A DNA stretch of 64,000 nucleotides, taken from the NCBI GenBank assembly GCA_947683425.1, contig CANTUQ010000109.1, forward strand, positions 1,890,501-1,954,500. The letters run 5' to 3'. Position numbers and translations under genes: made by a program. Positions within the stretch are counted from its first letter, which is position 1. Each line of letters starts with the position of its first letter. The notes beneath the pieces are model-generated. The model worked only from the letters and a program-made list of their open reading frames with translations, was not told where the DNA came from and searched no databases. Below are positions 12,190 through 23,886 of the stretch, one piece after another. This stretch comes from Excoecaria cochinchinensis (Eukaryota; Streptophyta; Magnoliopsida; Malpighiales; Euphorbiaceae).

Positions 12190-12710
12190 TCCGTTTTTGC
12201 ATGCATACGTCCTTTGCAAACATTTGCATACAGTATCTCACGTGCATCACGCATGTACGATCTTTTGCACAATTGCATACAATATCTCACGTGCATCACG
12301 CCTAAACGATCTTTTGCATAACTCTTTGCATCTCACATGCATCGTACAAGTACAATCTTTTGCATATTTCTTTGCATACATCGTTCCATGCATACATCGT
12401 TCCATGCACATATCTCGCATACGCAATTTTTGCACTCATCTTGTGTTCATATTCCATGCATATATGTCATGCACATAAGGCACACATTTCGTGTACATAG
12501 TTTTTGCATATATAAGACGCATATAGGTATTTGCACATATTTCGCACGCATAGCATCACGCATACATCACATGCATATAATTTGCACAAAGAGTTTTTAG
12601 CACATAGTTCTTTGCATGTGTTTCTTGTATATAGCCTTACGTATATATTTCACACATGCACACACAATCTCTTATATATGTTCTTGTGCACATAACTTTG
12701 CAGGAAATAT
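12190..12710 (+). repeat. Degenerate TTTGCATA / CATGCACATA repeat region
   Basis: About 500 bp built from irregular repetitions of TTTTGCATA, TCTCACGTGCATCACGC and CATGCACATA-like words. The words contain many TGCA and CACGTG cores. No constant period is obvious by eye. It lies in the Tat-type 3' untranslated region and looks like an aged tandem array. Confidence 0.75.
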
Positions 12711-13047
12711 CTAAATAAACCTCATACGCAAAAGTAGGCCAAAGGATAACTTTAGCTCAACTCGGCGCTCGTCCACGCTAAACAATCAGAACAAGACGAA
12801 GTCCCTACAAAAAAGGAATCCCATGGATCCGGGCCAAAAAGAACATTTAAAAGAGCAAGCATATTCATGCACACCATGCTGGGGGAAATCAGGAGGCTTA
12901 AAGTCTAAGTCTCTCAGTGAGCATCTAAGTCTCTCATTAAGGATAAATTTTCAAAGTCTCCCTGCGAGCACAAACCCCTCTTAAGAGGCATATAGGTCTT
13001 TTCAATAAGAAAGCAGCGTCGGAAAGCTTTTTATTAACTCAATCAAT

Positions 13048-13650
13048 ATAAAGTTTGTAGAATGACTCAGTGGCATTAATGATAAGCCACATCAAAGCCA
13101 GTCTTTAGAAACGACTCAGTGCAATCCAAGAGGATGATATCCACACTTCGTAAGTCTAGAAATGACTGGGTGCAACCCAGGAGGATATTTTTTGCACTTC
13201 GTAAGTCTAGAAATGACTCGGTGCAATCCATGAGGATGATATCTGCACTTTGTAAGTCTAGAAATGACTTGATGCAATCCAGGAGGATGTTTTCTGCTCT
13301 TTGTAAGTCTAGAAATGAGTTGGTGCAATCCAGGAGGATGTTTTTTGCACTTTGTAAGTCTAAAAATGACTCGGTGCAATCCGAGAGGATGTTTTCTGCA
13401 CTTTATAAATCTAGATATGACTCGATGCAATCGATGAAGATGATATCTACATATCTTAAGTCTAGAAATGACTCGGTGCAATCCAGGAGGATGTTTTCTG
13501 CACTTCGTAAGCCTAGAAATGACTCGGTGCAATCTAAGAAGATAATAATCACTTTGTAGTCTGGATAACGGCTCAGTGAGATTAAAAAATGACCGCACTT
13601 TGGAAGTCTAGAAATGACTCGGTGCAATTCGAAAAGATAATATTCATAAT
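13048..13650 (+). repeat. 51-bp tandem repeat array
   Basis: About ten to eleven units with the shared core AAGTCTAGAAATGACTCGGT followed by GCAATCCAGGAGGATG. Unit starts fall at 13152, 13203, 13254, 13305, 13356, 13407, 13458 and 13509, a steady 51-bp step, with looser units on both sides. Because 51 is a multiple of three, both strands stay open across the array, which explains the long repetitive open frames (160 and 146 codons) seen there. They are not evidence of a protein. Confidence 0.92.
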
Positions 13651-13926
13651 ACCAGTCACAACACTATTCTTCAAGAAGCAACCTGCTCTTTAAGCGGTAT
13701 TTGTTCGACGTCAGCTCAGCGAAAATGTAACAAGCCAATAAGGCAACGTTAATTAGCCACCAAGAGCGTAGCTTAACATGTTAACAAACTGGCATTAGTC
13801 AAAGCCGCTACAACTCCATTAACACAGTAGGAAGGAGACCGCCTTAAGTACGTGTCTCTTTTCTTTTCTCTGAGTTTTGGCTCACCTAGGCACCCATGCA
13901 TTAGCTTACCCAAAACTGGGAGCAAC

Positions 13927-16086
13927 TGTAGACGCCGGGTCTTGAGACAGCCTAGATTAGAATTACTCAGTGATGAAATTAATGCCTGTTCACAGGTGAA
14001 AGGTGGGAAGTGATATTTCCTTATCAATTTCTTTCAGAAAAAAAAAGATGACGTGGTAGGCCGCCCCTCGCTAGGGGCGGGCTGCATGAGAGTCCTCCCC
14101 TCGTGCCCATAGCGCACGGTGCAAGACAGCCCCTCGCGAGGGGCGTATGCGCTGTTGGGCTGCCCATCACGAGGGGCAGGCGCTCTATAGGGCTGCCCCT
14201 CAGCGAGGGGCCGCCCCTAGCCAGGGCGGGTGAGCTCGCAAGGACGCCCCTTGCAATGAGGCTACCCCTCATCTTCCTCGCCTTTTTGGCATTTTTGCTC
14301 TCCGAAAATTTTGAAATTTAATTTTGAATTTAATTCTAACGTTTTTCGAGACTTTTGAGAGTCAAATCCGTTTTTTTCTGTTTCAAAATTAAAGATTTGA
14401 ATTTAACTGACTTAATTTCTTCCTAAAATCTGAATTTTTGGGGAGAGGGATAAATAGTTTTTGGAGAGAGAAGAAAAGGGCTTTTTTTTTCTTATGTGTT
14501 TTTTGTTTGAAAAGTAAAACGATTTTTCTTCAAGATTTTTCTTTAGAGATCTATTCATTTGATAGAGAAAAAACAACATTTGAGGGAGAGAAATCGATTC
14601 TCTTTTCTTGATCTGACTTTCATAGATTATTGACAAGGAAAATAATTTACGATTCAATTCCTCCAGATCGACAATTATGAGTGTAAATTTTCGAGCCCAA
14701 TTGCATTCTTTTATTAATTTTTCTTATTATTTTTCACCATTGATGAACACCTTGAAATTTTGTTGATATGTGATATTTGATTTGCTTTTCATATTTTTAA
14801 TTTGTATATCTAAATGTTATTTCCAATATCTAGCATGAACGCATGAAAATATATGAAATTTACTTAAGAATATGTAGTCTTGATTTGAAAATTGAAAGAA
14901 AAGAGGTATTGTGGGTTCTTATTACCTTCTTGCCCTCGAGAGGCGGGAAGAAGGTGAGGGGCAACTTACCCACCCCTCGTGGCTAGGCCACCCCTCACCT
15001 TTATTTTGTCTTTTTGTGCCTCTTTTAGGTTGTTCTTTCCCGTTTTCGATCCTTTTTGTTCCATATTCGCGTGATATTCGTTTTTTGCATGATTTTAACA
15101 TTATTTTGCTAATGTTTATTTTATTTTTATTATTTTATGTGATAATTTTTTATTTTTATTATTTTGTTGATTAATTATTTTTTTAGATTTATTTGCTAAC
15201 ATTTAGTTTTATTTTGTTTTTTTTTCTATATTTCTTATTTTTTTTTTGAGCATTTTTACTGGCAAATGGAGGATCCATGGAAATTCGAATGCATCTTTTG
15301 GTTTGATTTGTCCTTTTTATTATTTTTCATTATTTCGTCTTTTATTCTATTATTTAGTTTAATTTGCAATGAATTTATTTTATCTTATGCACATTAAAAA
15401 GAAAATAATCAAAATATTTTTTACTAATAAATTGAGTTTTTCAAATAAAATAGGACCAATGTCCTAATTTTCAGCCAATAAAATGTCATGTCAAAAGAAG
15501 AGTCATTTTTTCTCAAAATAAAATTACTCATCTCGATTTTCTTAAAAATGCCTAAAGATAACTCTTAAATTTTTTTAGTATATATGAAGGAACCGATATT
15601 CCTATTTCAAATAATACCCCGCTTTATGTATGAGTTTTATTCCTGTTATTTTAGTCTTATTTTGGGGTATTGTATTTTTATCTCAGATTTTAATTTTACA
15701 TTTTGGGGATTGTATTTTTGTCCCGATTTTATCTTTTAATTTATTTTTGTAATTTATTTTATTTTATTATTTTATTATTTTCCTTCGATGCTTGATATGC
15801 GCTTAAATTATAATTAACCAAGGCATTAATAAAAGTGAAGTTCCGAATCTTTCTCTGGTTTAGACCTCAGAGGTTAGACGAACTTTTTCAATTTTAAATT
15901 GAGTGGCGACTCCAAAATACCTCAAAGGTGCTTAAACGTTTCACTGGATTAGATGAACTTCTCCAATATTCTATTGGATAAAAATTCTAAAATATCTCAT
16001 GTTATCCAAGATCTAAAGATGCGAACCCTCTCGGACCCTAAAAGCAGGCCCTCCGGGAAACATAAGCAGGTTCGACACGCGTCACA
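13927..16086 (+). repeat. 3' LTR of the Tat/Ogre-type element
   Basis: Starts TGTAGACGCC and ends GCGTCACA. The two ends are near inverted repeats (TGTAGACGC against TGTGACGC), as expected for an LTR. It follows a polypurine tract. The first 350 bp carry GC-rich CCCCTCGCGAGGGGC repeats, and a TATA-like GATAAATAG occurs near 14449. The right flank (from 16087) is Athila gag sequence. The 5' LTR lies outside the window. Confidence 0.72.
14055..14280 (+). repeat. GCCCCTCGCGAGGGGC palindrome cluster in the Tat LTR
   Basis: Perfect and imperfect forms of CCCCTCGCGAGGGGC recur about six times in 220 bp (for example near 14067, 14130, 14168, 14196 and 14206). Related pieces appear again at 14930-15000. 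The high GC content stands out against the AT-rich LTR. Open frames here follow the repeat and are rejected. Confidence 0.8.
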
Positions 16087-17350
16087 GTGATTGTAGTGGC
16101 TTTTGTGCAAAACCTTGTGGTTGGTAATTTTGTTGAGCTTGTTGTGGAGGAAAATGTGCTTGGAAGTGTGTTTGGGGTTGAGGTTGGTACCCTTGATGAT
16201 AAACTTGGTTATAGGTGGGTTGGTGGGTGGTATTTTGGTTGAAGGGAGCTCTAGGTTTGTTACTAGAAGATAGAGCTTGGTTTCCCTCCCTCCATGAGAA
16301 GTTCGAGTGATTTCTCCAACTCGGGTTGTAATGGCTACTATAGGGGTCATTCCTTATATAGTCATAAAGAGCATTCACCTCCCCTACCCCTTGGTTGTAA
16401 GAGTCATTTACCTTTTGTTCACTTAACCCATTGCTTCCTCCATAAGATTCACATCCTTAAGACAAAGATGAAACATTCTGTAACTTCATCCCACTCAACT
16501 CTTTTTTTAGTAGCTCTATTTGTGCTTTCAATATATCTACTTCATCAAGCCTATGCACCCCTTACTTCTTATTCATGGCTCTTGTGTTGGCCCACTGTGC
16601 CTTATTCATAACCATTTAATCTAGGAACAAGAAAGCTTCTTCCGGTATCTTGTTCACAAAACTCCCCCCGCATCCAACAAAGATCTTGTTGTAGGATTTG
16701 AACCCGCATAAAATGTAGACATCAGCTGGTGCATGGCAATCTCATAGTGGGGACAACTTTTCAATAACCTCCGAAATATTTCCCTCATGAAAAGCCTTCT
16801 CATACAATTGCTGAAAATTATAAATGCAATTTCTTATATTGGAAGTTTTGGTTGGGGGAAAGAATCTTACAAAGAATTTTTCTTACATTTGGTTCTATGA
16901 TTGAATCGATTGGCTTGGCAACATTTGCAGCCAATCTCTTACTATCCCCATCAAAGTGAATGGAAATAACTTCAATCGCACTACATCTATTGAAACTCCT
17001 GAGATTTGGACCGTGTCACTGATCTCCAAAAATATGTCAAGATGCTAAGCTGGATCTTCTATTTTTGTACCAGAAAATTGGTTTTTTGAACCATGGTCAT
17101 GGTAGCCGGTTTAAGCTCGAAATGTTGTTGTTAAGGAAGCATAATGTTCCTCATTCCGTCTTGGAGTGGCATAATCCTGGATGGTCCTAGGTATAGGCTC
17201 CTCCCTTATATTTTGGTCTTGCCTAGCTCCTTGTTGTTCCTCAAGTGGCACATCATGATTAGGTGGATAGATATTCATATTTTGATTTTCTCAATTCTTC
17301 CTCCTTCTACGATGAAAAGTCTGCTCGATTTCAAGGTCAAATGGGACTAA
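16087..17350 (-). pseudogene. Athila-type gag fragment
   Basis: On the minus strand, two overlapping short frames encode parts of an Athila gag. The clearest is at 16087-16378, with NDPYSSHYNPSWRNHSNFSW followed by a Gln/Pro/Tyr-rich tail, typical of Athila nucleocapsid. Upstream (higher coordinates) the frame is lost to stops and shifts, although fragments of gag-like sequence continue to the primer-binding site. The gene is cut at 16087 by the Tat LTR, so its 3' part should lie on the far side of that element, outside the window. Confidence 0.7.
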
Positions 17351-17470
17351 TTGTCAAAGCCTCAATCTGTTCATGCACCATTAAAACCTAAAAAGAATAA
17401 AGAAAAATAATAAATTAAAAAAATGAATACACATAAAATCACCAAACAATTACTCGTTTACTCGCTAATC

Positions 17471-17486
17471 CTCGACAACGGCGCCA
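17471..17486 (-). other. Primer-binding site of the Athila element, tRNA-Asp type
   Basis: On the minus strand this reads TGGCGCCGTTGTCGAG, matching the tRNA-Asp-type primer site usual for Athila elements. It sits 14 bases inside the LTR end and fixes the orientation of the element as minus. Confidence 0.82.
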
Positions 17487-17499
17487 ACGACTTAACTGG

Positions 17500-18947
17500 T
17501 GTTCAGTAAGCGTACTGAATCGGTCAAGTAATATAGGAAAATATAATTATGACCTAAATATCAAACCCAATGGATTGAGAGAAACAAGCAATTTGATCAA
17601 TAAAAATATGCTAAAGAATTCCCAATGGTTGGTGATTTTGTTTAACTCTAAAATTATGCAAAAGAAAATTATTAAATAAATGCTAAAAAAGTTGAATTAA
17701 GAATTTGAATATTGAGGTATAAAATTAACCAGATAATAAAAACACTGCTAAGGTACTCTAAACCTCCTCATACCCAATTGTAATTTATTTTAACATAAAA
17801 ATTATATGACTAAGATGTGAACAACCCAACTAAACCCAAGTCCCCATTCCGGACCAAACTATTCTAATTAACTAATATCCCATTCCAGAGCCTATTAATT
17901 AACTAGTTTATGTGTGGGTTTAATATCCTAGATATGAATTAATTTTCCATTTCGGAGCCAATTAACTCAATACTCATCTATTCTTTAACTAAATCTGAAT
18001 TCAATTGTGCATAAGCTATAAATCCAAGACTTCCAATTCGGAATCATCAAAAAATTACAACAAATAACATCATCAAAAACAGAGTGTAACCATACTCAAA
18101 AATAATCAAGCATAATAATCATCCATTCCATGAAAAAAAAAAGTGATATGGCAAATAAACACAATGAAGAATAGAACATCAAAATCATATATAAATCCAA
18201 ATAATCTCAAGTCATTACATAGGTATGAGGATTCATAGACCCCTTAACAACTAAATCACTACTCACCTATCATAGCTAAAAATAAAAGAGAAAGGGAAGA
18301 AGAAACCTAGAAATTCATGGCAGATGATGAAGGTTGCGGCAGAATCCAAGCTCTTCTTCTCTAACTCTTAAGAGAAAATTAACCACAACTAATCTATTGA
18401 ATGAAAAATAAAGTTTTAATCTAAGTTTGCTATCAAAATAAATCAATATCAGTGTTTGTGGCAAAAGAAAAACTATAAAAACCATAAAAATTGTCAAAAG
18501 AGAAAAAATAAAAACCCTAGGTAAAAACTACTCGTTTCTTCTGCCAAATAACTTATCAGCTTAAATACTGAGGGGTCACGGCTAGCACTTATCACTGTCA
18601 GTCATGACCTATGCTTCTGAACTAATAGTTAAAATTCTTCAAGGGGTCATAGCTGGCACTATCCACTGCTAGTTATGACTTGTGCCAAAACGCAGCACTT
18701 CGGTTTGGTTAGGGGTCATGACTAGCATAATTTGCTGCCACCCGTGACCTATGCCAAAAACCTACAATATAAAAAGAATTTGTCATGTTAGTTACATTTA
18801 AGCCAGAATTTCACTAAAAGAATAAAAAATTGGCAAATATCACAAATATAAATAATTTAACCCTAAAACACTAAAAACACAAATAAAAACTAAACAAACT
18901 AAGGTAAAAACATGCATAAACTAAACACTAAATTGGAATTATCAACA
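17500..18947 (-). repeat. 5' LTR of the minus-strand Athila element
   Basis: Read on the minus strand it begins TGTTGATAATTCC (18947 downward) and ends TACTGAACA at 17500, next to the primer-binding site. Length is about 1.45 kb. It contains three loose copies of an AGGGGTCATGACTAGCA-type repeat at 18570-18770. Short open frames within it are not supported as genes. Confidence 0.72.
18570..18770. repeat. GGGGTCATGACTAGCA repeats in the Athila LTR
   Basis: Three diverged units begin near 18571, 18653 and 18711, each with GGGGTCA(C/T) followed by GGCTAGCA or similar and an inverted GTCATGACC or GTTATGAC partner. They make another short palindrome-bearing array inside an LTR. Confidence 0.6.
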
Positions 18948-20783
18948 CACATAGCCGCCATTCCTCCTGCCTTATCCCCATTACATCGCCGCCTACCTAC
19001 TTGCTCTGACACCAGAGTAAGACACTCAGGTGGACTTCCTGTCCATATCAATACTAGGTCATTTTACGCGCAGGTAACATAGTACAATCTGAAACTTTCT
19101 CTCATTGCTCTCTCACTAGAAAGCTTCTAAATTAAGTTTCGGAGTGTTCACGCCTGCTTCGACCGGGCACACTCTTTTGTAGGTACAGAGTACAAGTTGA
19201 TCTGATCAGCCAAAACTCAACTATCATAAATGACTTCGTCCTCTTAAAGTTTCTCTGGGATTATAATAATAATAATAATCATAATAATATAAATAAATAT
19301 AATAATAATATTAATAATAATAATTATCACACAATATTATACACTTATATATAATTCTAATGAATATTGTATTTGGGCTATTTATTATAATTGTACCACT
19401 TATAATAAGTTTTTTTTTCGACTAGCATTGTATCTCTAATTTTTAAATAATTTTCTCTAATAACTTTTATTACATCTTTCATAAATATCAAAACTAATTA
19501 CTCATATTTCGTTACATGCTCACTATTCCAAATTTTTATTACATACTTCAAATAACATATTGGTATTATCATGCAAAGAGCTTCCACCATCTTCTCTTTT
19601 TTCATTGGATATCCTATTATTATAATTTCTTGTAATTTTTTATTAACTGTAATAATATTATTGAATATTGTTTTGCTATTTGCAACTCGACAGCTATACA
19701 AATCATCCCATTTTTGGGCTACGATTTGCCTTTCAACATCACTAATCATAACTCTTGGAGCTAAATATGTGCCTATCATCTATCACATTGATAATAATTA
19801 AATTTCTACACTACATAAATAGCAAGTAATAAAATTTAAAAAATATAAATGTTGCCAATATTCATAAATTATAATAATAAAACGTATATTTATTTATGTT
19901 TTTATTAATTATTAAATTTATATGGCAATAAATAAATATAACAAAATTCATAAAATACCTTTAATTTGACACTAAACATTTTTACAGCCTTCTTCGTTTA
20001 TTTCAACAACTACTTCACTATCTCTATTGCGTTTGCTCTCGATGCAAGAAATCCGTGAGCAATGCAAATCAATTTATTGTAGGCGTGTTATTTTTTTTCA
20101 ATGTAGGTGATGATGGGTTTTTGAAAATCACTAATGTTGCATCCCCCAACTGCAACATTAGCGAAAATTGTCAGAAGCCGTAAGTGTCAGTTACGATTTC
20201 TGACTCACCCAAGTCTCGAAAATATTTTTCGAAACACCCCAATTTGAGAAATACTTTTCCAAAAAATATTATTTCTGTCTTTGTCCCAATAAAAGTGATA
20301 ATGATGAAGACGAAGAAGAAGAAGAAGATTGAAGGCACGTCATAAAGAGCTCGGACCTAAAATTGTTATACATTTCATTTTTTTACTTGCATGCATGTCA
20401 GTCATGCGTGACTGTATCAGTTGCCAGGGCTAAGATTAAAGCCTGCCCCCTTGATGCCAGATGCTGTAGCTAACACCTGCGGCATCCGAAGCTCGAGGCA
20501 CCTCAAATCCCCATTGCCACCTGTCGCAATGCCACAGGTCTCTCCTGTCCTGTGGCATTGAAAAAAAAAACCCGGTCCCAGAAGTACATTTGAAAATACA
20601 CCAGTTTGGTAAATATTTTTGCCAGACACACTATTTACATCCTTGTCCCAATAAGATAAACAAGAGGAAAGATATAATATAATTATTCATTTATTTAATT
20701 ACGTACATAAATCCGAAAAAGAAGTTCAACAGTTGAAGGAATAGAGTGTGGAAGAGTTTGCCCCCAATAACCCCAAACATAAT
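18948..20783. other. Intergenic stretch with repeat debris
   Basis: 18948-19260 resembles an LTR end (TTTCGGAGTGTTCACGCCTG, then TTTTGTAGGTAC) but I cannot assign it firmly. An (ATA)n-rich tract covers about 19265-19325. 19498-19800 holds a possible copia gag relic. 20080-20640 carries two diverged, AT-rich blocks with inverted and repeated motifs but no recognisable gene. Confidence 0.5.
19498..19779 (-). pseudogene. Possible copia-type gag relic
   Basis: A 93-codon minus-strand frame contains a segment (GYPMKKEKMVEALCMIIPIC) whose spacing recalls the gag-polypeptide region of copia elements, where a short 'xxPMxxxxxVxxxLxxLP' pattern is common. There is no zinc knuckle or pol next to it. 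The match is weak, and the frame could be chance in AT-rich DNA. Confidence 0.25.
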
Positions 20784-23700
20784 TTACCGATGCAGAAGCT
20801 CTAAAGCTTTTAACAAAGTGGGCCTAAACCTATTCAAATCAAGCTTTACATTTTGCTTATTGAAGTAAATTGACTTAAAAGCCCCCCAACCTTGTTTATT
20901 TATAACAGAAGGATTCTTCAAAACCACATGATCAGAAGGGTATACTTGAATTAATGAACTTTCTTGAAGATCAATTTTATAATCCAAATATCTCAAGTTC
21001 ATACTCTTTGAAGGGTCTTCAAAAGAAGATTTGGATACCCATTCTGCCCCTCCAAAAGGTATGACCTGAATTAAGATTGCATTTTCAGGAGCAAAAACAA
21101 TGTTGGTTAAACCAGCTCCATGAACTCCTAAAAGCACATCACAAGAATTCACAATCTTTGCTGTTCTTGAAACATTTGCTTCAGGTTCATGCACACTTAC
21201 TCTGAACCCTAACCCCTTAGCCATTTTAGCAATTTCATCAACATTACTAAATGCTCGAGTTCTTTTTCTTGAAATGATCACAATTCCAGGCATTTCGGTA
21301 CTGTTCTTGATCTTGATTGCTGTTGTTTTTTTCAAAGAATATGAACTTCTTAACAATTCTCTGAAGTCTTTCATGGAAATTCCAGTTCCTGAAGGATTTT
21401 CTATGCTCAGCTCTTTATTGGAATAACGTTGTAGACCAAGTGTTAAGGTGGTGAAACAATGGATATGGTCATCTTCGTTGTGATCAATGTCAAGGATGTC
21501 ATATTTAGACAAGGATTTTAATAATGTTTTGTACTTTGAAATCCACCTAGGTTTATTGTCTGTAACAAGAAATTGTACTGTTCCATTGTACGGTCGAGAA
21601 GTGGAGTATAGAGGAACTATTACGTCAGTGAAGGCATGAAAATAATTACCTGAATACCCTCCAACAGAGAAAAGAATTGCTGGAATGTTGTGATTCTGAG
21701 TGCATTTTGGGACATTTTGGTGATGATCAGCCACAAATTTTACTGACCATTCCTTCACATTGTTCATTGCTGATCTATCGCCTTTTCGAGTATAAGGTCT
21801 TATTCTCCATGTTTTGTTCTTTGATGATGATATTATGTGATCTGTTTCATATGAAACTATGAAAATTGTAGATGAATTTCCATTGATCCGGATGTCGCCT
21901 TTAATCTCGCAAAAGTCTGATCTTTTTAGCATGTTGCATAATACCCATGAATCTGCAGTTTTAAGGGTTAATTACATCACAGTTACTAAATTTATACTCT
22001 AATAACGATACAATCATAAAAAAGAAAAGTCTATTTTGTTAATTCTCAATTTTTCTTAACTAAAAATTTGCTCAATTTAACCCTTTTTGTAGGGTGAAAA
22101 TGTGATGAGTATCTACTTAAATAGGGTTGAGAAGCTAAATGTATTAGTGGCCCTGAATCCTTAAGGCAATTCAACAAAAGTTCGGAGGTGTGTGCTTTAA
22201 ATTATGACGAAATATAGAGTTGAAGGGTGCAATGCACATATTTTCCATTGAGGGTTTTAATTGCACACTTTCACAAAGTCAAGGGGCCAAATGAGAAGAA
22301 GAGTTTTTGCTCTCTTTTTTTTTAAACCTAGCCTTTAATTACCATAATTTTAAGCTTACCCCTTGCTGGTAATTGCTGAGAACAGCTTGTATTGGTGAAT
22401 ATGGCTGGATTTTTGTCATTCTTCGTCATAAACTCCATATCTTTGATATTGAGAGCAAGAAGTAAAATTTATGTTAGATATCATACAACTTTTCATTTCC
22501 ATCAAAAAAGCCCATAATTTAATAATTAGTTTATAGATATAAACTTACCACTTACAAATGGCTTGGAGCTGTTCCTGTTCTCGAGTTTTACAGCTGAATC
22601 ATTCATAAATATTTCTGCGTGCCAAGACAAACAATACCAACTAATTAACTAATCTTTCATTGTGAATATCAACGAATAACCGCTAATAAAATGAAAAAAA
22701 AAAAAAAAAAGGTCAATCTTACTATTTTTTTCCCCATAATTTTATTATGTATGAAATCGGATAAGAGAATTATATTTTTCCGAGAAAAACAATTTGTACC
22801 TTATTGCCAAACAGACAAATATCTAATAATTTATTGAATGTCAACTAACTTTTTTATAAAATAGATGAAACTAACCATTAGATATTATGAATGTTTCATT
22901 TAGAATTTGCAATACTTGGCTCACCCCACCTGACATTTGCAATTTCACTGCAAACAAAATTTTGAGTTGGGAGAATTGACAAAATTAAAAAAAGGTTTAA
23001 ATTCATTTTTTGCAGCTAAAAAAAATATTTTTCTATTTTTACCTTTAAAATTTCAAAATAAAGAGATTCAACTCTTATATATTTTTTTAAAATATGTAAT
23101 TTTTACTCATGAACTTATAGAAATGAATATATTTTGCCTCTAAAGTAGATGACACATGGCATTGCATGATTAATTTTATCTACAGTCATTAGACTTTTTA
23201 CTTTTAACCAAAAAGTCACATAAGAAATTTTTTTAACTAAAAAATACCTTAAATTAGGGAAATATTTCAAAAAAATTATTTTTGTCAGATTTTAGGAGGA
23301 TTCCTACTGAAAATCCTCATTGGGTGCCACATCAACGGACCACATAGGATACGTGTCATATCAACCACCTATGTGTCATACACTTGGATGATATTGGTGA
23401 TATAGTATGCCCATAAGAATTTTTGGTAGAGTTCCTCCCGAAATCCGGCTAAAATGATTTGTTTTGTAATATTTTTCAAAATTTAGGTATTTTTCTGTTA
23501 AAAAATTTTGTTTTGTAATTTTTCAATTAAAAGTGGAATAGCTCAATGACCGTAGGTAAAATTAACCCATGATTAGTTGCCATACAAAAAATGACATTTT
23601 CCTCTATTTTAAAATTTTAAGGATAAAAATAACAATAAAAAAAAATTAGGGATATTTTCTAACCACTTCGAACACTTTAAAAGTAAAAAATGACTTTATC

Positions 23701-23886
23701 CAAATAAAAATTTCTGAAATTTCAATATTAAAAGATATACTTACTAAGTGTTAGAGGACCCAAAGAAGGCTTAATGAGAGTGCAAAAACTCAATGCTATA
23801 AGCAAGCAAATAATGAGTCCACCATACCCTAACTTCTTCTTCTCTTGCTTGCTAAAGCTTCTAGAGAGTAAATTATCATGCACCAT
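20784..23886 (-). CDS. GT61 family glycosyltransferase, five exons
   Basis: A Golgi type II membrane glycosyltransferase of family GT61, the family of plant xylan arabinosyl/xylosyl transferases and N-glycan beta-1,2-xylosyltransferase. Exons inferred on the minus strand: 23886-23745, 22947-22876, 22614-22549, 22440-22360 and 21952-20784. All junctions have GT/AG ends, phases agree, and the sum is 1530 bp (509 aa). The N-terminus has a short basic cytoplasmic tail (RSFSKQEKKK) and one membrane segment (GGLIICLLIALSFCTLI, residues about 22-38). The GT61 domain is in the last exon: GNYFHAFTD (about 222-230), ISRKRTR (about 347-353) and LGVHGAGLTN (about 395-404). It appears intact. The exact acceptor sugar cannot be read from sequence. 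Exon 2 (72 bp) and exon 3 (66 bp) are small and should be confirmed by RNA. Confidence 0.9.

Larger units (their letters stand above)
11631..13926 (+). mobile_element. 3' untranslated region of a Tat/Ogre-type Ty3/gypsy element
   Basis: Noncoding sequence that ends in a purine-rich tract (AAAACTGGGAGCAAC, 13912-13926) directly before an LTR starting TGTAGACGCC. Tat and Ogre elements are known for long, fast-changing 3' untranslated regions with tandem repeats, and this region has two: a TGCA-rich stretch and a 51-bp tandem array. No polymerase domain remains inside the window; it should lie to the left, beyond the nested Tekay sequences. Open frames in this stretch have no support. Confidence 0.6.

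Noticed and set aside
13116..13598. Long repetitive open frames of 146-160 codons on both strands
   Set aside because: They follow from a 51-bp repeat with no stop in the unit; both strands open equally, and no start context or domain is seen.
14024..14321. Arg/Gly/Pro-rich frames on both strands
   Set aside because: Produced by GC-rich CCCCTCGCGAGGGGC repeats of the Tat LTR.
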